A stretch of DNA of 64,000 nucleotides from UBA6623 sp965248235 (GCA_965248235.1 CBDFIU010000005.1:496001-560000); one strand, 5' to 3'. Counted from the stretch's first letter, positions 15,425 to 25,337 are shown. Numbers and translations: made by a program. The notes: generated by a model not told the origin, from the letters alone.

Positions 15425-16354
15425 ATGGCGGAAACGATTCTCGAAGCAATCCAACAGCGCGTTCTTCTAGGCGACGGGGCCATGGGAACGCAGCTGCAAC
15501 TCGCCGGCCTCGAGCCCGGCGGCTGCGGCGAGGCTTGGAACGTCGATCATCCCGAGCGGCTGCTTGCCATTCAGCGCGCCTACGTCGAGGCCGGTTCCGA
15601 TTGCCTAATCACCAACACCTTCGGCGGCTGCCGTATCATGCTCGAGCGCCACAATCACGCCGACGACGTCGCCGCCATCAACAAGGCCGGCGCGTATCTC
15701 GCCCGGGAGGCCTTCGGGTCGAAAGCCGGGTTCGTCATCGGCGACATCGGTCCCTTCGGCGGACTGATGGAACCCTACGGCGACATCTCGGAGCAGCAAG
15801 TCCGCGAAGCCTTCGCCGAGCAGGCCGAAGCGCTGGTTTCCGCCGGCGTCGACGCCGTCATCATCGAGACCCAGACCGCGCTCGAGGAATTGAGCATCGG
15901 CATCGAGGCCGCCAAGAATGCCGGCGCGCCCTGCATCATCGGCTCGATGGCCTATGATGTGACCACCGACGGCTCCGAGATTCGCACCATGATGGGAATC
16001 GACCCCGAGAAGGGCGCGGCCTTCATGCGCGACGCCGGAGTCGATATCATGGCTCTCAACTGCGGCACCGGCATCGATGTCGGCTGGGCGGGCCGGGCCG
16101 TCAAGCGGTACCAGGGTGTCAGCGATCTACCGACCATGGCTCAACCCAACGCCGGCCAGCCTGTTCTCGAAAAAATGAAGGTCGTCTACAAGCAAACGCC
16201 CGAGGAGATGGTCGAGGAACTCCCGGATCTGCTCGAATCCGGCGTCAACATCGTCGGCGGCTGCTGCGGCAGCACGCCCGAGCACATTCGCTTATTCCGA
16301 GCCATGATCGACGGCCTGCCGCTACAGTCGACCGAAGGAACAGCGTCCTCGTAG
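15425..16354 (+). CDS. Homocysteine S-methyltransferase-family protein
   Basis: This 309-residue TIM-barrel protein is of the type that forms the homocysteine-binding domain of cobalamin-dependent MetH and of betaine or corrinoid methyltransferases. L-L-G-D-G-A-M-G-T-Q-L is the typical N-terminus. T-N-T-F-G-G follows. The zinc-binding Cys residues are in A-L-N-C-G-T-G and V-G-G-C-C-G-S-T-P-E-H. It starts a plus-strand run with a 109-residue protein and a UroD-like methyltransferase, so it may accept a methyl group delivered by the partner. No cobalamin-binding protein is in the window. Free-standing action with S-methylmethionine is an alternative. Confidence 0.88.
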   Translation: MAETILEAIQQRVLLGDGAMGTQLQLAGLEPGGCGEAWNVDHPERLLAIQRAYVEAGSDCLITNTFGGCRIMLERHNHADDVAAINKAGAYLAREAFGSKAGFVIGDIGPFGGLMEPYGDISEQQVREAFAEQAEALVSAGVDAVIIETQTALEELSIGIEAAKNAGAPCIIGSMAYDVTTDGSEIRTMMGIDPEKGAAFMRDAGVDIMALNCGTGIDVGWAGRAVKRYQGVSDLPTMAQPNAGQPVLEKMKVVYKQTPEEMVEELPDLLESGVNIVGGCCGSTPEHIRLFRAMIDGLPLQSTEGTASS

Positions 16355-16395
16355 TGCAAGAATAGGGATCGAGCGCCCAGCCGGTTTCGACCGTT

Positions 16396-16725
16396 ATGAA
16401 ACTTCTTATCGCCCCCGAAAACACCGCCGCCGAGGCGCTGATCCCGCCGTCGGCGCCCGACGGCTCGGGCATCGGCGTCAACTACGCCGACGCCTACATC
16501 AAGCCGCTCAACGTCGAGATCGCCGATGGTCGCAAGATCACCTGCAAACGTCGCGGCCTGAAGATCGTCATCACCATCGGCAACGTCACGGGGGAAGCCG
16601 TCATGCGCCGCCTCGACGACGGCCCCGATCCTAAGAATATTCTCAGAAAGGCGCTCGCATCCGCCGCCCAAAACGCCGATGCCGTTTTTTCGGTGGAAGA
16701 TGGAGTCGTCTACCTGGAGGTCTGA
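16396..16725 (+). CDS. Small hypothetical protein between two methyltransferases
   Basis: This encodes 109 residues. I do not recognise the family. It begins M-K-L-L-I-A-P-E-N, has Y-A-D-A-Y-I-K-P-L-N-V-E-I-A-D-G-R-K-I-T-C-K-R-R-G-L-K-I-V-I-T-I-G-N-V-T-G in the middle, and ends in V-F-S-V-E-D-G-V-V-Y-L-E-V. The composition suggests a small beta-rich fold. Gaps of 41 and 35 bases to the neighbours on the same strand suggest one operon and a role tied to methyl transfer. Confidence 0.75.
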   Translation: MKLLIAPENTAAEALIPPSAPDGSGIGVNYADAYIKPLNVEIADGRKITCKRRGLKIVITIGNVTGEAVMRRLDDGPDPKNILRKALASAAQNADAVFSVEDGVVYLEV

Positions 16726-16760
16726 CCCCAACCCGAACGATTCAATTCCTCACGCCCGCT

Positions 16761-17915
16761 ATGACGTCCAAGCAAATCGTCGACCTCGCCATGAGCCAAC
16801 AGCGCCCGCCGCGCATCCCGGTCATGTGCCAGCTCGCGAACGGGCACACCATCATCAACACCGGCGTCCACCCGATTGACTACTTCATCGACAGCGATTT
16901 GTGGGCCGATTGCCAGATCCGCATGCGCGCCCTCTACGACTTTGACGGCATCCTGTGCCACAAGCCCGGCCGCGTTCAGGGCATCATGGATCTCGTCGAG
17001 CGTAGCGACTACGAGGCCGAAGTCCCCACGCTTTATATGAATGACGGCTCGCGCATCGAGTGCACGCGCGACGACGACGCCTACTACAAGCCCGCCGACG
17101 ATTTCGTCCGCCCCACCTTCGACGAACTCGATCCCGACGACCTGCTTGGTTGGGCGCCCGAGAGTTTTCTGGCTTTCCAGGCCAGCAAGGCGACGCTGCC
17201 GATTTCCGATCCCGAGGGATTCGAGAATCACGTCTTCGCAACTATTGACCGGGTGCTCGAACGAGTCGGTGATGAATACTCGGTGCACGGGGAGGTCCGC
17301 GCGCCTTTCGATCATTTCTTGAACATCACCGGGATGGAAGACGGCCTGATGGCCCTGCTCGACGATCCGGAAAAGTGCGTCGCCATCCTCGACAAGACCA
17401 CCGAATGGTCGATCGCGCTCGCGGTCGCCCAGGTCCGGCGCGGCGCGGCTGCCATCAAGATCAGCAGCCCCTTCGCCGGAAGCGCCTTCCTGAGCCCCGA
17501 CATGTATGAGGAATTCATCCTGCCGTTCGAGAGTCGCTTGGCAAAAGCCGTGCGCGATGCCGGCGGGGCGATCTACACGCACACCTGCGGCGCGATCGGC
17601 GACCGACTTGATCTGATTTGCCGCACCGGCGTTAGCGGCATCGAATGCCTTGACCCGCCGCCGCTCGGCGACGTCGAAATCAACGAAGCCGTTCAGCAAC
17701 TTCGCGGGCGCATCTTCATTAAGGGGAATATCGACCCGGTCAACACCTTGCTCCGAGGCGACGACCGCAAGGTCCGCGACGACGTCGGCGCCATTCTCGA
17801 AGCCACCCGGCCCATGGAGGGATTCATACTCTCCTCGGCCTGCTCGGTGGCGCCTCCGGCCCCGCCCGACAACCTCAAGCGCATGGTTGAACTCTGCCGC
17901 GAGTTTGCAGTGTAA
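16761..17915 (+). CDS. Uroporphyrinogen-decarboxylase-like methyltransferase (MtaA/CmuA type)
   Basis: This 384-residue protein is of the URO-D superfamily. Many members do not decarboxylate porphyrins but transfer methyl groups between corrinoid proteins and a thiol. V-H-G-E-V-R-A-P-F-D, then K-I-S-S-P-F-A-G-S-A-F-L-S-P and the metal-binding T-H-T-C-G with a later S-S-A-C-S-V-A-P-P-A-P are the features expected of the methyltransferase branch. Housekeeping HemE lacks this His-x-Cys and Cys arrangement. Together with the Hcy-type protein at 15,425 it forms a putative methyl-transfer unit lacking its corrinoid carrier here. The substrate is unknown. Confidence 0.85.
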   Translation: MTSKQIVDLAMSQQRPPRIPVMCQLANGHTIINTGVHPIDYFIDSDLWADCQIRMRALYDFDGILCHKPGRVQGIMDLVERSDYEAEVPTLYMNDGSRIECTRDDDAYYKPADDFVRPTFDELDPDDLLGWAPESFLAFQASKATLPISDPEGFENHVFATIDRVLERVGDEYSVHGEVRAPFDHFLNITGMEDGLMALLDDPEKCVAILDKTTEWSIALAVAQVRRGAAAIKISSPFAGSAFLSPDMYEEFILPFESRLAKAVRDAGGAIYTHTCGAIGDRLDLICRTGVSGIECLDPPPLGDVEINEAVQQLRGRIFIKGNIDPVNTLLRGDDRKVRDDVGAILEATRPMEGFILSSACSVAPPAPPDNLKRMVELCREFAV

Positions 17916-17971
17916 CCGCCCCCCCGAGGTTGGCGAATGTGCCTGACGCGCGAAACTCTTGGCGCGGGCTG

Positions 17972-18871
17972 TTACACCTTCTCGAGCGTTTCACCGGCAA
18001 ACAGCACACCAAACAGCAACGTGCCGTTATATCCGGCATGCACGAAGGCGGCGGGCACAACCGACCCGGTTTGCGCCCGCACCAGCGCAAACACCGATCC
18101 CACGTAGAACAGCAAAAGCAGATTCTGCCAATGCCAACCGTACTGCGGACCGTGGATCATCGAGAAGACGACGCTCGTCACGAGAATCGCGGCCGCGGCA
18201 CCGTGCATCCTGTCGAGAGCCGCGTAGAAAAAGCCGCGGAAGAGCAGCTCCTCCACCGCCGGCACCAAAGTAACCCCGAAGACAGCCAACAGCAACAGCG
18301 CCGCCGGATCGCCGAGTAGTTCTTCCAGCGGCGGGCGTTCGGTCGGCATTGGAATGAGAGAGGCTATCACTGCTACCGAGCACGCCAGCAGGAACCCAAG
18401 GCTGCAATAGAGCGCCCCGGAGCGCCCCGGCTGGGTCAAGGGAATCCAATTCATCGACTTGCCGAAGTCCATCCGGTGCTTGACCGTGGCCAGCACGTAA
18501 ACAAAGGCCACGATTAGCGCCCACCACATCATTTGCATCGTGATCAGCATGACGGCTTTGCCCGCGGGCTCTTGGAAGTCGACCTTCAAGTCGACAATGT
18601 ACTCCAGCGCGAAGAAGAAGGCGAAGCAGGCGACGATCGAAACCGCCAACGCCGGGACGGCGAAAGCCACGACATAGACAAGGTCCATGTAGCCCCATCC
18701 GGGGCTGGCCGGCCGCAAGTCCGCCGCGGGCACGCTCAGGTCGCCGTCCCTCAGGTCCACCGAGTCCGCAACCGTCGTCTCGACCGCAACCGACGCCGGT
18801 TCCCCGATGACGGAGGACGCAACAGGCTCGCGATCCACCGCCGTGTGATCACTACGGTCCGTTTCTTCCAT
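17972..18871 (-). CDS. CPBP-family intramembrane metalloprotease
   Basis: This 299-residue membrane protein belongs to the CAAX-protease/bacteriocin-processing family. After about 60 polar residues there are six to eight membrane segments. The catalytic motifs are V-E-E-L-L-F-R-G-F (Glu pair and Arg), then S-M-I-H-G (His) and V-H-A-G-Y-N (His, Asn). Family members cleave prenylated or other peptides or have roles in secretion and immunity. The start is at 18,871, divergent from the TonB receptor. The N-terminal tail is longer than usual, so a later start is possible. Confidence 0.9.
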   Translation of the reverse strand: MEETDRSDHTAVDREPVASSVIGEPASVAVETTVADSVDLRDGDLSVPAADLRPASPGWGYMDLVYVVAFAVPALAVSIVACFAFFFALEYIVDLKVDFQEPAGKAVMLITMQMMWWALIVAFVYVLATVKHRMDFGKSMNWIPLTQPGRSGALYCSLGFLLACSVAVIASLIPMPTERPPLEELLGDPAALLLLAVFGVTLVPAVEELLFRGFFYAALDRMHGAAAAILVTSVVFSMIHGPQYGWHWQNLLLLFYVGSVFALVRAQTGSVVPAAFVHAGYNGTLLFGVLFAGETLEKV

Positions 18872-19058
18872 GAGTGTCTCTATCGTAACAGTCGTTTCGG
18901 GATCAGTGGCCGCACCCTCGGGGCCCTTCGCTCCCGCGCCCCGGGGCGCGGTTATTCACGGGGGTTGTCACGGGCCGCCGGTCAGGCGGCCGGGCCGATG
19001 GGGCGGCCGGTATACTCGGAAAGAGTTTTGGCTTGCGACGCCTTTGCTTATTGGAGCC

Positions 19059-21449
19059 ATGCTGCGTGCCTTTCGAGATTTCCGCCCGCGCCGGGTCTGG
19101 CTGCCGGCCGGACTAGTGCTGTTGACGGCCGGTTTCGATCTTGTCCGGGCGCAACGCATGGAGGGGGATCTGACGATTTGGGTCAGCGATTCCACGGGGC
19201 CGGCCTTGCGGGCACGGGTCTTTCTCACGAATCGTATCGCCGGATTCGAGGCCGAAGCGAGTTGCGACGCCGACGGGCGGGCTCGCTTTCGACGGCTGCC
19301 GCTGGGCTTATCTCAACTTCAAATCCATCACCCCGACTTCCAGTCCCGGGTCGAGCAGGTCACGATCTCCTCGGCGTTGCCGATCGTACGACACTTCGTT
19401 CTGGATGTCGCGGCGATCGAGACGACTTTGACGATTCGAGATGCCGCGCCACTGCTCGACACCGGGCAAACCGGGACCGTGTTTCAACTGGGCCGCGAGC
19501 GGCTCGACGAAAACCTCTTTAGCACGCTTGGCCGCGGGACAATCAACCTCGTCAACAATCTGCCCGGGTGGCTGATTGAGGCCAACGCCGTGCTGCACCC
19601 GCGCGGCTCGGAATACGATACGCAATACGTCATCGACGGCATGCCGCTCTATGACAATCGTTCGTTGGGGTTCGTGCCGGGTTTTGAGAGCGACGAGTTC
19701 GAGGCGGTCCATGTGATGACGGCGAACATCCCGGCTGAATTTGGGCGGCGGCTGGGCGGAGTGATCGAGCTATCGACGCGACGGGCCTCGGTTGACGGCC
19801 TGCATAGCGAGTTGGCGCTTCAAGGGGGCAGCTTTGGGACCACCGAAGGCTCGTTTTCAAACCAATACCGGCGGGGCGGAACGGTGTTCTCGTTGGGGCT
19901 CCGCGGCGGGCATACCGATCGCTACCTCGACCCGCCTTCGCTCGCGAACTTCACCAACCGGGGCAACGCCGCGGGGGTGAATGGGGGTCTGGATCACGAC
20001 TTGAACGAGCGCGATCGTCTGCGGTTCTATTTTCGTTCGAACCGCGTGAACTTCTTAGTCCCGAACGATATCGAGCAGCAGCTCCACGGTCAGCGCCAAG
20101 ATCGCCGCGGGGCCGAGACGGCCGGGCAGATCCACTATCAGCACGTTTTTTCACCGCGCATGCTGGGGGAGGCCCGAGGGATGGTTCGCGACGTCGCGGC
20201 CGAGCTGTGGAGCAACGTCCTGGCCACGCCTGTATTCACGGAACAGGATCGCGGCTTCCGCGAAGGGGTGGTCTCGGGAGCGATTACGATCGACAACGAG
20301 AGGAACACCGTGAAGTTTGGCGGCGACTACCGCACAACCGACTTGCGCGAGCAGTTCTTCTTTCGCCGGAGCGGCGTCGTCGACCCGACCGACTTCCGTT
20401 TTAGTGAGACGCTGCGCACTGTCGACGCGGGGGCGTTCTTCCAAAATCGCTACCGCCGAGGCGGGCTGACGATCGATGCCGGTCTGCGTGTGGATTACCA
20501 CCGCTCGCGGACCAGCGAAAGCGGCGTCAGTCCGCGTCTGGGACTTGCCTACTATTGGGAGCCCGCCGACCTGATGCTGCGAGCCTCCTACGACCGAGTC
20601 TTTCAAACGCCGGCGATTGAGAACCTGCTGCTCAGCAGTTCCCTCGCCGCGCGGACTCTCGCCGGCGTGGAGGGCTTCCTAGCCGTGCCCGCGGCACGCG
20701 CTGACTTCCACGAAGTCGGTGTGCGGAAGCCGATCGGCTCGGTCTTGCGGTTGGACGTTAACCACTATTGGCGCAACTTCAGCAACTATTACGACGACGA
20801 TGTCTTTCTCAACACCGGTATTGGTTTCCCGATCAGCTTTGACGGCGCCCGTATCGAGGGCACCGAAGTACGCCTCGAAATGCCGCACTACCGCGGATTA
20901 AGCGCCTACTTGAGTTACTCGAATATGCTGGGCACAGCGACCTCTCCGGTTACCGGCGGGTTGTTTGTTGAAGGGGGCGAGGCGACGGAATTGCGTGACG
21001 TCGCCACAAGGTTCCCGATCACGCAAGACCAACGCAACACCGTGAGCTTCATGCTGCGATACGAGCTACACCCGCGGTTGCGGTTGTCCGCCGGCGCCCG
21101 CTACGGCAGCGGTTTGCCGGTCGAGCTCGCGGAGGACGAGGAGAAGGATGAGGACCGAGATGCCGCCGTGCCGGCGGCGACCAGCCTCGACGAAGATGAG
21201 GCTGCGTTGATCCCCGGCGAGATTCTCGAGCGGATCAATTTCGCGCGCGGCCGCGTGCGTCCCAATTTTCAACTTGACCTGTCGGTGGGAGCTAAGCTCT
21301 GGCAGAGGGGCGAGCGTTCCGTCGACCTACAGTTCGACATCACCAACGCGACGGATCGTCTTAACGTCATCAATTTCACCGGCCTGTTCTCGGGAACCGC
21401 CATCGCACCAGGGCGAATGATCGGCGTGCGGCTGCGGACGCGGTTCTGA
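19059..21449 (+). CDS. TonB-dependent outer-membrane receptor with carboxypeptidase-like N-domain
   Basis: This receptor of 796 residues imports large substrates across the outer membrane using TonB energy. I start at M-L-R-A-F-R-D-F, which gives a signal peptide ending near L-V-R-A-Q; the open frame runs further upstream but lacks a signal peptide. Residues 36-125 form a carboxypeptidase-regulatory-like domain. The plug follows, with Q-Y-V-I-D-G-M-P-L-Y-D-N-R and A-E-F-G-R-R-L-G-G-V-I-E. The barrel runs to the end, and the last residue is Phe, as required for outer-membrane insertion. An acidic insertion (E-D-E-E-K-D-E-D) is near residue 700. The substrate is not predictable. Confidence 0.9.
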   Translation: MLRAFRDFRPRRVWLPAGLVLLTAGFDLVRAQRMEGDLTIWVSDSTGPALRARVFLTNRIAGFEAEASCDADGRARFRRLPLGLSQLQIHHPDFQSRVEQVTISSALPIVRHFVLDVAAIETTLTIRDAAPLLDTGQTGTVFQLGRERLDENLFSTLGRGTINLVNNLPGWLIEANAVLHPRGSEYDTQYVIDGMPLYDNRSLGFVPGFESDEFEAVHVMTANIPAEFGRRLGGVIELSTRRASVDGLHSELALQGGSFGTTEGSFSNQYRRGGTVFSLGLRGGHTDRYLDPPSLANFTNRGNAAGVNGGLDHDLNERDRLRFYFRSNRVNFLVPNDIEQQLHGQRQDRRGAETAGQIHYQHVFSPRMLGEARGMVRDVAAELWSNVLATPVFTEQDRGFREGVVSGAITIDNERNTVKFGGDYRTTDLREQFFFRRSGVVDPTDFRFSETLRTVDAGAFFQNRYRRGGLTIDAGLRVDYHRSRTSESGVSPRLGLAYYWEPADLMLRASYDRVFQTPAIENLLLSSSLAARTLAGVEGFLAVPAARADFHEVGVRKPIGSVLRLDVNHYWRNFSNYYDDDVFLNTGIGFPISFDGARIEGTEVRLEMPHYRGLSAYLSYSNMLGTATSPVTGGLFVEGGEATELRDVATRFPITQDQRNTVSFMLRYELHPRLRLSAGARYGSGLPVELAEDEEKDEDRDAAVPAATSLDEDEAALIPGEILERINFARGRVRPNFQLDLSVGAKLWQRGERSVDLQFDITNATDRLNVINFTGLFSGTAIAPGRMIGVRLRTRF

Positions 21450-21568
21450 AGGACACGGGTTGCGTTCGGACTTTTATCGCTTGGAACAAACTCGAATAGG
21501 CGTTAGGATCGAATGCTTGCTCGCGCGGTGGCGGCGCGAGTTCTTATTCCGACCTTGGAGGAATTTCA

Positions 21569-22779
21569 ATGGATCCCAAAAATTGCCGGCGGCTTTGGAG
21601 AGTGTTGCTTGTCGCGATTTTCGGCCTTCTCTCAACGACATCGTCGCTTCACGCAAGACGCCTCGACCTCGCCGAAGTGGCCACGACACAGTTCAACTGT
21701 ATTTTTTCCACGGAACCGGGGCGGGCTGTGGGGTGCTCAATCCCTATCGAGGAGGATTTCTCTCCCGAATTTTCCGTACCCGGATTCAGCGGAGAAGCGT
21801 TCCTGCAATCTAGAACGCTCCGCCCTGGAACCGCCGGCACTCCTGGAGAAGGGCTACGCCCTTACGCATACAAGTTCGGCTTGGTCGATTTGACCGGGTC
21901 GGGTCGAGGTCCCTGCGTAAGCCGCTTGACGCTCCCGTCCTTCGAACACACGCGACTCGATTTTGACGAGGACACGATGGATGACGACGCCTGGGTAGCC
22001 AGACGGGGTTCCCCCGGCGGTATTCTCGATTTCGGCACCCCGCCGAGCCGAGTGGAGCGGATTGCCGATAGCGTCTCCTTCATCTTCCCCCTTCGGTGTG
22101 CCCCGGCGGCGCATCCCAATTCGCCGGGCTCGTGTCGCCCGAGCCGCCGACTACGGTCACCGCCGAGGTGAGTCTGACGAACGGTGATGTCCTTGAGATA
22201 GAAGTGAAAGTCCCGGCCTTGCCCGCGGACCTCCCGCCCCCGGAACCACCGTGCGAAGTAGACCGCTTCGGCGCCCCGCCTTTTCCAAGCTGGGTTCCGA
22301 TATGCCGGTGTTTCCAAGACGAAGTCGCTCGATCATTTCGCTGCGGAGTGCTGCACCCGAGGTTCGAACTAGAGCGACTGATACCTTGGCCGATTCCGGT
22401 GGGCGAACCTTTTGCCGTCAAATGGAGCATGACTCCGCTCGGCCCGCTTGAAGGCGCGGTATCGGTGACGGAGAATCTACCCATGGGCGTGAACGCGCCA
22501 AACCAAGTGACGCGGATCACCTTTCCTGAAGGCACGGCCGTGGACGAAACGGTCGAGATGGAACTGACGCTGTCGGCGACCGACGCCGTCGGGAGAGTGA
22601 CCAGCAGCGCTACCGTCGAGATGCCCGGCGGGACCGGAGAGATCAGCGGCCTCGGCTTTAACGTGGAGGCAGGTGATGAATCCAAGCAGCCGGGAGGGTT
22701 GTCGCCAAGGAGTTGGCTGGGGATTTTCGCCGGCTTGCTGCTTGTGATCGTGCTTCTCTTGCGGGGCAAGAAACGGTAA
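21569..22779 (+). pseudogene. Secreted protein with C-terminal membrane anchor, frameshifted
   Basis: Two frames join near 22,087-22,091, a run of five C; one more C would give P-P-S-V-C-P-G-G-A and restore about 403 residues. The N-terminus has a signal peptide (L-L-V-A-I-F-G-L-L-S-T-T-S-S-L-H-A). The middle is Pro- and Cys-containing beta-rich sequence. The C-terminus has a single membrane segment (W-L-G-I-F-A-G-L-L-L-V-I-V-L-L-L) followed by R-G-K-K-R, like a sorting or anchor signal. It follows the TonB receptor by about 120 bases on the same strand, so it may be an associated surface protein. The family is not recognised. Confidence 0.6.
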
Positions 22780-22804
22780 GGACAGCTCCCGAGCGGGTCG
22801 CCGT

Positions 22805-23965
22805 CTAGTAGAGGGCAAGTTCTTGAATGAGGGCGTCGAGGCCTTGGCGGCGGTAGAGGTCGGTCAGGCGTTGCTCCTCGGGCGAGGCCGGCAGCAGATC
22901 GAGCAGCTTGGCTTGGCGTAAATCTTCTCGGCTGGGAATCCAGATCGTCCCGTCGTCGAATTGCACCTGAGTAATGAAGCCCCGCATGCCGCCCACCGCG
23001 AAGTCGCGATCGTCTCCGTCCATGGGCCGGAACGAGAAGAGGCGGTCGGCGAACGTTACGACCGAGTCGCCGGGAGCGAGGCGAATCGGCGTTGCCGGCG
23101 CGGGCAACGACCCGGCGGCATACCGCTTTCCGCCGGCATCATCGACCACCCAACCCAGCTCGAAATATTCCACCGGTTTGGAGGAACGGTTTTCGACGGT
23201 GATCCGCGGCGCACGGGCGGTTCTGCCCGATACGAAGGCCGAGCCGTCGAGAGCGGACAATGGCGATTCGGGAATGTCGAAGAAAGCCAAGGCCACGCGC
23301 CGTTCGGCAAGATTGCCCGCCGCGGTGGAAAGAGTGCGCCCCAGGGGCCGAGCTTCGAGGCGTGGGCGCTGTTGCTGCCTCGTCAACCCGGCGAGCACTT
23401 CCCGCTGAAGTTGCTCGGAGCCGCCCGACGCAAGAGCCTGCCTCATCGCTTCGCGGTCGCGGTCGGCCTGCATGGCCCACACCGTCAGCCGACGTCGGGA
23501 GTCCAGCTTGTCCGGCCCGCGGAATCGGAAATCGTTGAACAAGAGCCCGTCAACCTCGACCTCCACGACTCCCTCGGAAGGCGCCGGGAGCGGCCGAAGC
23601 AGCCGAAGCGCGAGGCTCACCAGGAAGGTGTTTCCGGGCAATACATAGAGGCTCGGAACCGCCACGGAGGCTTTGCCCCCCAGCGTGGTTTCGCCGGTTC
23701 GGACGGCGAAGCCGACGCCGCGAACAGGGCGCGGACCGTCATTGCGCAACTCAATCGTCGCTCGCAGATCGATGACCAACGCGCCTCCGCGAGGCTGCAT
23801 CACGGTTTCCGAAGCGTCGATCGAAACCAGCGACACGGGCACGTCCTTCGAAGAAACGAACCGAACCGGCGATGGGGTCAACGAGCGTTGCCCCGGAGCA
23901 TGCGCCAGGCCCGCGGCAAGCAGAGCCAACGCGATCATCGGCGTTGGTTTACGGAAGGTAAACAT
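22805..23965 (-). CDS. Secreted hypothetical protein of the ECF sigma operon
   Basis: This encodes 386 residues with a signal peptide (I-A-L-A-L-L-A-A-G-L-A-H-A). Two similar beta-rich modules can be seen, each with phrases like I-E-L-R-N-D-G-P-R-P-V-R-G-V-G-F and I-T-V-E-N-R-S-S-K-P-V-E-Y-F-E-L-G-W, which resemble extracellular immunoglobulin-type folds. The start overlaps the anti-sigma gene by 17 bases, so it is the third gene of the sigma operon and probably reports or responds to an envelope signal. Function is not known. Confidence 0.75.
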   Translation of the reverse strand: MFTFRKPTPMIALALLAAGLAHAPGQRSLTPSPVRFVSSKDVPVSLVSIDASETVMQPRGGALVIDLRATIELRNDGPRPVRGVGFAVRTGETTLGGKASVAVPSLYVLPGNTFLVSLALRLLRPLPAPSEGVVEVEVDGLLFNDFRFRGPDKLDSRRRLTVWAMQADRDREAMRQALASGGSEQLQREVLAGLTRQQQRPRLEARPLGRTLSTAAGNLAERRVALAFFDIPESPLSALDGSAFVSGRTARAPRITVENRSSKPVEYFELGWVVDDAGGKRYAAGSLPAPATPIRLAPGDSVVTFADRLFSFRPMDGDDRDFAVGGMRGFITQVQFDDGTIWIPSREDLRQAKLLDLLPASPEEQRLTDLYRRQGLDALIQELALY

Positions 23966-25337
23966 GCGTAATCGTCACCGTATGGGTCGCCGAATCGAGT
24001 GTACGAATCGACATCGAGCCGTCGGCTGCCACGCCGATCTCGGCTTCTTCATAACGTAAGCCCTCGGGGAGCAATGAAAACTCGGCGTCGCGCGACCGCC
24101 GCGAGGACTCATCCTGGGCGGCGCTGTTGCTTGCCGTTCGAGCGCTTTCGCGCCGCAATTCCGATCCGGCGTCCCGTAACGCCCGCGCTGCTTCGTTTTT
24201 TTCCAATGCCGCACTCAATTCCGGGGGCTGTTCGGCACTCTCGCGACGAGGCGGAGCAGCCGACGCGGGAGGCGCATTCAGCGCGAATTGTTTTTGCCGA
24301 GCAACGTCGGCTAACGCCGGTTCGGATTCCGTTTCCACGAAAGCGGCTTTCTCGGCGTGTTGTTCGCGACTCTTCGCCTTCGTCAAGGTCGACCCGGCGC
24401 CGAGCTCGTCGGCCGCGGCCAATCGGACCGGCGACGGGATCTCTTCCTCCACTCGGTGCCGGTCCGTGTCTTGCTCGATGCCGATCTCGGACGCCGCGGC
24501 CAAGATTCCACCGACGATTCGCCGTCCCTTGCGCCGGGGATCCGCGCCCAAATCGGCGGCGCCCGCGGATCGCTTGTTACCGGTAGCGGAAACTACGTCG
24601 GCGCGAAGATCGGTTTCCTCGAAGGATGCCGTTCCGCCACCAAAGCCTCGGTTCTGCTTCGCTGCCGCCGGGCTGTCGGCGAGGGCGCGGGTGGTGATCT
24701 TTTCGGCGTCAACGGCCGCGGTCGAAACGGTTCCGGCGTCATCTTCGGCGAGTTGCCGGTTTTGCCTGCCGAGGTTCTCCACGGTCTTCTTGTCCGCCTT
24801 GAGCGAGTCGGCGTCGCCGGCGAATTGGAAGCCGGCGGCGGCCTGTTCGGCGGGAAGTGCCGATGGGTCCGCACGCCGATCGCCAACGGCCACCTCGGTC
24901 AAGAGCGCGGAGGCGTCCTGTTTGAGGGGCATTGAGAGGGCGGCCTTTTCGGTCAGCATGACGTCGGGTGAGAATTGCCGGAAGATGACGAATCCACAGA
25001 TCGCGGTCGCCGAGGCCAGGCCGACACCCCAAGCGGAAGAACGGCCGAACCAGCTCCCCGCGGCGGCATCGGACGGCAATGCGTCATCGGCGGGTACTTC
25101 CGCTTGCGCGGCGGCCGCCTTGATTTGGCGGGCGAATGCGGCCCAGTCAAGCTGCGGCACCTCGGCGAGTTCTCCCAAATCGCTTTGCAGATGGAAGAAG
25201 TCCGCCACGACGTCGCGGCAAGAACCGCAACAGTCCAAATGACGCTCGATGCGCCAGCGCGCCAGAGGACCGGCTTCGCCCCCGGCGAAGAGCGCCAGGT
25301 CGGCCTCGGTCGGGTGATGCAAGAAGAAGAAGCTCAT
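23949..25337 (-). CDS. Transmembrane anti-sigma factor with long periplasmic domain
   Basis: This protein of 462 residues starts with an ATG that overlaps the sigma-factor stop (ATGA), so it is translationally coupled. The N-terminus has the anti-sigma zinc-finger pattern (H-L-D-C-C-G-S-C near residue 33). One membrane segment lies near residues 102-120 (W-G-V-G-L-A-S-A-T-A-I-C-G-F-V-I-F). The rest (about 340 residues) is Ala-, Glu- and Lys-rich, low in complexity and probably periplasmic. Such a long sensor arm is unusual for the family. It would hold the ECF sigma factor inactive until an external signal. The frame is open further upstream but inside the sigma gene. Confidence 0.85.
   Translation of the reverse strand: MSFFFLHHPTEADLALFAGGEAGPLARWRIERHLDCCGSCRDVVADFFHLQSDLGELAEVPQLDWAAFARQIKAAAAQAEVPADDALPSDAAAGSWFGRSSAWGVGLASATAICGFVIFRQFSPDVMLTEKAALSMPLKQDASALLTEVAVGDRRADPSALPAEQAAAGFQFAGDADSLKADKKTVENLGRQNRQLAEDDAGTVSTAAVDAEKITTRALADSPAAAKQNRGFGGGTASFEETDLRADVVSATGNKRSAGAADLGADPRRKGRRIVGGILAAASEIGIEQDTDRHRVEEEIPSPVRLAAADELGAGSTLTKAKSREQHAEKAAFVETESEPALADVARQKQFALNAPPASAAPPRRESAEQPPELSAALEKNEAARALRDAGSELRRESARTASNSAAQDESSRRSRDAEFSLLPEGLRYEEAEIGVAADGSMSIRTLDSATHTVTITHVYLP

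Noticed and set aside
18870..19058. Upstream extension of the TonB receptor frame
   Set aside because: It overlaps the divergent protease start and lacks a signal peptide; the ATG at 19,059 gives one.
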